Below are positions 5,138-8,078 of a stretch of DNA of 8,078 nt, one piece after another. Below the pieces are notes generated by a model. The model searched no databases, was not told the origin of the DNA, and was given only the letters and a program-made list of their open reading frames with translations. Position numbers and translations under genes: made by a program. Source of the stretch: Christensenellaceae bacterium (GTDB taxonomy: Bacteria; Bacillota; Clostridia; Christensenellales; Aristaeellaceae); the NCBI GenBank assembly GCA_017881705.1, contig JADGQP010000152.1:1-8078 (forward strand). The letters run 5' to 3'. Position 1 is the stretch's first letter, and the number at the start of each line of letters is the position of its first letter.

Positions 5138-6067
5138 CTACTCCGCGGGTGTAACCAACGTGGCAAAGTAGAGGATATCGCAAATGTCCCGCACTTTGTG
5201 CGTGCTTAGGGCGTTGATCTTCCGGTTATTCAGCACCATCGTGGATGAGCCGCCGCCGTCCAGGTTATAGGCCGTTTCGCAGCCCAGGCTTTCCATCAGC
5301 GTAGCCGCCTGTTCCAGTGTAAGCCCTGTGCTGCCTTCGTTTTCAGGCCCCTCGGCCGCCACGCACAGGTAAGCGAGCGGCCCTGTCTGCGCAATGATCA
5401 TCCGCTGCGTGGTATCGTCGGAAGCGATGTGGTTATTCTTTGTAATCGGCTGGGCTTTACCATCCACCACCAGCGCCGGCCCGAAGCTGAACGAGTTAAC
5501 GACGGTTCCGGTAAACGCCGCGATTTTGTCCTCCGTTGCGTCCTGTATCGCGTGGAAATCGCCGTGGTTGTCAATCAGCAGCACGTCGGAGCCTTCCGCG
5601 AGATTGTCGCGGTACAGCTTTCCCTGCCGAATAATGTATCCCGTGTTGCTATAGTTGAAATAATCGCCGTTGACCGCGAACACGGCGTTGTAACGCTGGG
5701 CCAGTTTTGCCCCCGGTATATTGCGCGTGGAGCCGAACGAACCAGCCATGGCCGTGCGCAGCTGGCTGGCGTCCCGCACGGTAATCTGTGCCACCAGGAT
5801 GTTCGTATCATACTGGCGGATCTGCGCGATCTTGATGGACAGGCTTGCATCCTGATAGCCGGTATCGTTGGGCAGATAACTCGATGGGTCTGGTTGAGGG
5901 CCTGCCGAATCATCCGGCAGCAATGCAGCCAATGTCATAGGTGCCTGTGTTACGGTCGGCAGCGGCGCGCTTTCGGCAAACGCGTCCGACGTGGGCGCCG
6001 GCGACGGAAGCAGGCATAAAAGCAACAGCATCGCAAGTATAAGCAACCCTCTCAAGAGAACTTTCAT
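5138..6067 (-). CDS. Secreted phosphodiester glycosidase family protein (NAGPA domain)
   Basis: The gene encodes a 309-residue protein. Residues 1-31 form a Sec signal peptide (KVLLRG, then a leucine-rich core, with cleavage likely after AFA); the cysteine at 18 is not in a lipobox. A Pro/Ser/Asp-rich linker runs to about 70, then a single NAGPA (DUF2233-type) domain. Its marks are AVFAVNGDYFN (128-138), TQRMIIAQTGPLAYL and NLDGGGSSTMV (268-278). The family is named after the human enzyme that uncovers mannose-6-phosphate by removing GlcNAc from a phosphodiester. Bacterial members are thought to cut sugar-phosphodiester links in envelope polymers, and the substrate here is unknown. ATG 6067 has GGGAGAG 6 bases upstream; an in-frame ATG at 6082 has no such site. 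It is the first gene of the leftward operon. Confidence 0.88.
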   Translation of the reverse strand: MKVLLRGLLILAMLLLLCLLPSPAPTSDAFAESAPLPTVTQAPMTLAALLPDDSAGPQPDPSSYLPNDTGYQDASLSIKIAQIRQYDTNILVAQITVRDASQLRTAMAGSFGSTRNIPGAKLAQRYNAVFAVNGDYFNYSNTGYIIRQGKLYRDNLAEGSDVLLIDNHGDFHAIQDATEDKIAAFTGTVVNSFSFGPALVVDGKAQPITKNNHIASDDTTQRMIIAQTGPLAYLCVAAEGPENEGSTGLTLEQAATLMESLGCETAYNLDGGGSSTMVLNNRKINALSTHKVRDICDILYFATLVTPAE

Positions 6068-6234
6068 ACGTTTCTCTCCCATGTCGCTTGCAGTTTCGGT
6101 GGCATGCAGTTCCGACAGGTTTCATTTTATACTAATTTTTAGTTTTCGTCCTATACTTTTTACCATTTTTCGGTAATTTTATATTTGTTATAATCGTTAC
6201 GCCGAAGTATATGCTTCTCACGTGAACAAGGCGT

Positions 6235-6262
6235 GGCATAAAATGCCGGTTTTCTGCGGCAT
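6235..6262 (-). terminator. Hairpin behind the small minus-strand ORF, weak terminator-like
   Basis: ATGCCG (6243-6248) and CGGCAT (6257-6262) form a 6-bp stem with an 8-base loop. On the minus strand the stem is followed by TTTATGCC, a short T run, and it begins 1 base after the stop of the small ORF. A competing hairpin GGCAT-AAA-ATGCC (6235-6247) shares one arm, so only one can form. The helix is short, so termination is only a possibility. Confidence 0.35.
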
Positions 6263-6263
6263 C

Positions 6264-6377
6264 CTACAATAGAGGCACACCCCGACACGAAAAACAATTC
6301 CGGCCATCCTGCTGGTTCTTGTTTTGTTCGTGTGTTTGCTGCAACTCTGTGATAACTGCTTCCGCCAATTTTTTCAT
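6264..6377 (-). CDS. Possible small protein with CxxC motif (37 residues)
   Basis: On the minus strand an ATG at 6377 opens 37 codons ending in TAG. It begins MKKLAEAVITELQQTHEQNK, a plausible amphipathic helix, then a Gln/Asn/Asp-rich turn and NCFSCRG with cysteines at 28 and 31. GGAAG sits 7 bases before the ATG, an acceptable ribosome binding site, and a hairpin with a short T run follows the stop. I do not recognise a family. Against it: the region is intergenic, a longer shadow frame crosses it, and so short an ORF can occur by chance. It lies upstream of, and on the same strand as, the envelope operon and could be its leader peptide. Confidence 0.3.
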   Translation of the reverse strand: MKKLAEAVITELQQTHEQNKNQQDGRNCFSCRGVPLL

Positions 6378-6448
6378 CCTTTTTCTTCCAGCTGTACAAA
6401 ATGGACTAAAAACAACAAATACACGGCAAACGAATATCACTTGCCGCT

Positions 6449-6477
6449 TTGCTTTTACTGCCGCTCTATGGTATAAT
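6449..6477 (+). promoter_or_regulatory. Sigma-A type extended -10 promoter for the helicase gene
   Basis: TATAAT at 6472-6477 is a perfect -10 box. It is preceded by TG at 6469-6470 with one base between, which makes an extended -10. A weak -35, TTGCTT (6449-6454), stands 17 bases upstream. Initiation would be expected near 6484, giving a 5' leader of about 75 bases before the helicase ATG at 6559. Confidence 0.75.
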
Positions 6478-6484
6478 GGAAACT

Positions 6485-6550
6485 CCGTGCGGCTTGGGCT
6501 GGAAAGGTTTCACCTGATCCTGCCGCCGTGCGGGGTACGAAATGGAAAGG
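6485..6550 (+). repeat. Imperfect direct repeat in the helicase 5' leader
   Basis: CCGTGCGG occurs at 6485-6492 and 6526-6533. TGGAAAGG occurs at 6500-6507 and 6543-6550, in the same order and similar spacing. The second unit supplies the ribosome binding site (GGAAAGG, 8 bases before the ATG); the first is a decoy-like copy. CCGC/GCGG at 6523-6526/6530-6533 can form a small hairpin. Confidence 0.5.
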
Positions 6551-6558
6551 ACACAAAC

Positions 6559-8078
6559 ATGAATTTTACCGAGATGCAACTAATCGCCCCTCTGATTCAA
6601 GCGACACAGGAGGCGGGCTACGAGGAACCCACCCCCATTCAGCGGGAAACCATCCCGCTGGTGCTCGCCGGCAGGGACGTACTGGGCTGCGCGCAAACCG
6701 GCACGGGAAAAACCGCCGCCTTCGCGCTGCCGATATTACAGCGGCTCTCCACCGTTCCTCCGGTTGAGCCCCGCAGGCCGCGCGCGCTGATATTAACGCC
6801 CACGCGCGAGTTAGCCATACAAATACAGGAGAACTTCCAACTTTATGGCAAGCACATGCCCCTGCGTTCCTGCGTGATTTTTGGGGGTGTGAACCAGTAC
6901 GGGCAGGTAGCGGAGTTGAAACGCTTTCCACAGGTTCTGGTCGCCACCCCGGGCCGGTTGAACGATCTGATCGGGCAGGGATACATCAACTTAAGCTACA
7001 TCGAAGTTTTCGTGCTGGATGAAGCAGACCGGATGCTGGATATGGGCTTCATCCACGACGTAAAACGCATTATTGCCTTGCTGCCCCAGAAGCGGCAGAC
7101 GCTGTTGTTTTCGGCCACCATGCCCTCCGAGGTGGAAACCCTCACCAAGACCATCCTGAATCAGCCTGTTACCGTAAAGGTGGATCCCGTTACCAGCCCG
7201 GTGGACAGCATCCGCCAAACGCTTTATATGGTGGATAAGAACAACAAGAAATTTCTGCTGGCCGATCTGTTGAAAAAGCCGGAAGTGGAAAACGCGCTGG
7301 TGTTCATCCGTACCAAGCACGGCGCGGACCGTGTGGTGAAGGAGCTTGCGTTTCTGGGCGTGCCCTCTATGGCGATTCATGGCGATAAAAGCCAGAGCGC
7401 ACGGCAGGCCGCCATGGGCAGTTTTAAAAACGGCGAGCTGAAGGTGCTGATCGCCACGGATATCGCCGCGCGCGGCATTGATGTAATCGGTCTTTCGCAC
7501 GTGATTAACTACGATTTGCCCAACGAACCGGAAGCCTACATACACCGCATCGGGCGCACAGGACGCGCGGGCCTTACCGGCGACGCGATCAGTTTTTGCT
7601 GCATCGACGAAATGAAGGACCTCGCTGCCATCGAGAAACTGATCGGCAAAAAAATACCGCGTCACGATAGCGCATGGCCCATGCAGGTATTTACCGAGAC
7701 CATCAAAGTTCCCCGCTCGCCCCGTCCGGCGCTGGTAAAGAATGTAGATTCCCGCGGCAACGCCATGGTGCCCCGCACACCGCGAAACGGCGGCGATCAC
7801 CACGGTACGCGTTTCTCACAGCCCCGTGCCGCTCATACGTCTGCCAGAACAGAGCGTGAGGAACCCTCCGCGCCCCGCTCGTTTACCGCACGCCCGCAAA
7901 GCAGGCCTATGCGGCCCGACGCGGAGAACGCCGCGCCCCGCGCGTTTGCCGCGCGTCCGCAAAGCAGACCCGTGCGCTCTGCCGCGGAAGCCGCACCCCG
8001 CGCGTTTGCCGCGCGTCCGCCAAGCAGACCCGTACGGTTTGACACGGGAGCCGCGCCCCGCGCATCGCAGCCGGAAAA
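6559..8078 (+). CDS. DEAD-box ATP-dependent RNA helicase, RhlE type, with repetitive basic tail (3' end outside window)
   Basis: At least 506 residues are visible. The core has the Q motif (F3, GYEEPTPIQ 20-28), Walker A AQTGTGKT (45-52), PTRELA, TPGRL, DEAD (154-157) and SAT (185-187). RecA domain 2 follows with LVFIRTK, ATDIAARGID and HRIGRTGRAG (329-338). All catalytic motifs are intact, so it should unwind RNA duplexes using ATP. The core starts at once without an N-terminal extension and most resembles RhlE and other cold-shock or ribosome-assembly helicases. From about residue 375 it changes to an Arg/Pro/Ala-rich, probably unstructured tail with tandem repeats (from residue 438), likely an RNA-binding extension. 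ATG 6559 has GGAAAGG 8 bases upstream. It has its own promoter and is transcribed away from the envelope operon. cshA, rhlE and deaD are all possible names, so I give no symbol. Confidence 0.93.
   Translation, partial: MNFTEMQLIAPLIQATQEAGYEEPTPIQRETIPLVLAGRDVLGCAQTGTGKTAAFALPILQRLSTVPPVEPRRPRALILTPTRELAIQIQENFQLYGKHMPLRSCVIFGGVNQYGQVAELKRFPQVLVATPGRLNDLIGQGYINLSYIEVFVLDEADRMLDMGFIHDVKRIIALLPQKRQTLLFSATMPSEVETLTKTILNQPVTVKVDPVTSPVDSIRQTLYMVDKNNKKFLLADLLKKPEVENALVFIRTKHGADRVVKELAFLGVPSMAIHGDKSQSARQAAMGSFKNGELKVLIATDIAARGIDVIGLSHVINYDLPNEPEAYIHRIGRTGRAGLTGDAISFCCIDEMKDLAAIEKLIGKKIPRHDSAWPMQVFTETIKVPRSPRPALVKNVDSRGNAMVPRTPRNGGDHHGTRFSQPRAAHTSARTEREEPSAPRSFTARPQSRPMRPDAENAAPRAFAARPQSRPVRSAAEAAPRAFAARPPSRPVRFDTGAAPRASQPE
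7870..8078 (+). repeat. In-frame tandem repeats coding the helicase tail
   Basis: The units are 7870-7932 (63 bases), 7933-7992 (60), 7993-8052 (60) and a partial one from 8053. Each begins GCN-CCC-CGC, coding APR. The translated units are of the form APRxFxARPxSRPxR followed by 5-6 variable residues. Units 2 and 3 are nearly identical over their first 14 codons, so copy number may vary by recombination or slippage. Period is a multiple of three, so the frame is kept. The array continues to, and perhaps beyond, the window edge. Confidence 0.85.

Larger units (their letters stand above)
6068..6558. other. AT-rich divergent spacer between the envelope operon and the helicase
   Basis: This 491-base spacer must hold the promoters of both flanking units. 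Its left half (about 6120-6200) is very AT-rich. It includes a + strand TATAAT at 6189-6194 without a recognisable -35, and minus-strand TATAAA-like hexamers. I could not fix a single leftward promoter. A possible small minus-strand gene, a hairpin and the helicase promoter are listed separately. Confidence 0.6.

Noticed and set aside
6160..6399. 79-residue minus-strand frame in the divergent spacer
   Set aside because: Composition is random-looking, it has no ribosome binding site at normal spacing, and it runs through the AT-rich promoter region; the overlapping 37-codon frame is the better candidate.
6991..7803. 270-residue minus-strand frame opposite the helicase
   Set aside because: It is antisense to conserved helicase motifs and shows no recognisable domain.
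7870..8078. Repeats considered as a CRISPR array
   Set aside because: The units are contiguous without unique spacers, keep the reading frame, and code the helicase tail.

Overview
The window reads as chromosomal DNA from a fairly GC-rich, low-GC-lineage Gram-positive bacterium, most likely a Clostridia-type Firmicute. The grounds are a Zn-ribbon (four-cysteine) L33, strong GGAGG-type ribosome binding sites on nearly every gene, the order tuf-rpmG-secE-nusG-rplK-rplA, and envelope proteins of the CapA and phosphodiester-glycosidase families. I cannot name a genus. Coding DNA is GC-rich; the divergent spacer near 6.1-6.4 kb is clearly AT-rich.

Region 1 (1-2815, + strand) is a translation/transcription operon. 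It holds the C-terminal end of EF-Tu (tuf), then rpmG (L33), secE, nusG, rplK (L11) and rplA (L1). A strong bidirectional-looking terminator lies directly behind rplA, so the usual continuation into rplJ-rplL-rpoB-rpoC is absent. The spacers are informative. A long imperfect hairpin lies before rpmG. Three GC-rich hairpins lie between nusG and rplK. Two copies of a GTGGGAGG...CCACA structural motif lie immediately before the ribosome binding sites of rplK and rplA. This motif resembles the L1-stalk region of 23S rRNA, so each is a probable L1 autoregulatory site.

Region 2 (2821-3117) has no gene. Its first 165 bases are a run of close-packed palindromes, several with perfect stems, which looks like an intergenic repeat element or a structured RNA.

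Region 3 (3118-6067, - strand) is a three-gene envelope operon, read right to left. It contains a secreted phosphodiester glycosidase (NAGPA-type domain), an integral-membrane Lgt homologue that has lost several residues considered essential in true Lgt, and a secreted CapA-family (PGA_cap) metallophosphoesterase-like protein. The last two genes overlap by 14 bases. The most likely novelty in the window is this operon and its diverged Lgt.

Region 4 (6068-6558) is an AT-rich divergent spacer. It holds a possible 37-codon minus-strand gene with a CxxC motif, a hairpin behind it, and a good extended -10 promoter for the gene to the right.

Region 5 (6559 to the window end, + strand) is a RhlE-type DEAD-box RNA helicase with a long Arg/Pro/Ala-rich tail of 20-21-residue tandem repeats, cut off by the window edge.
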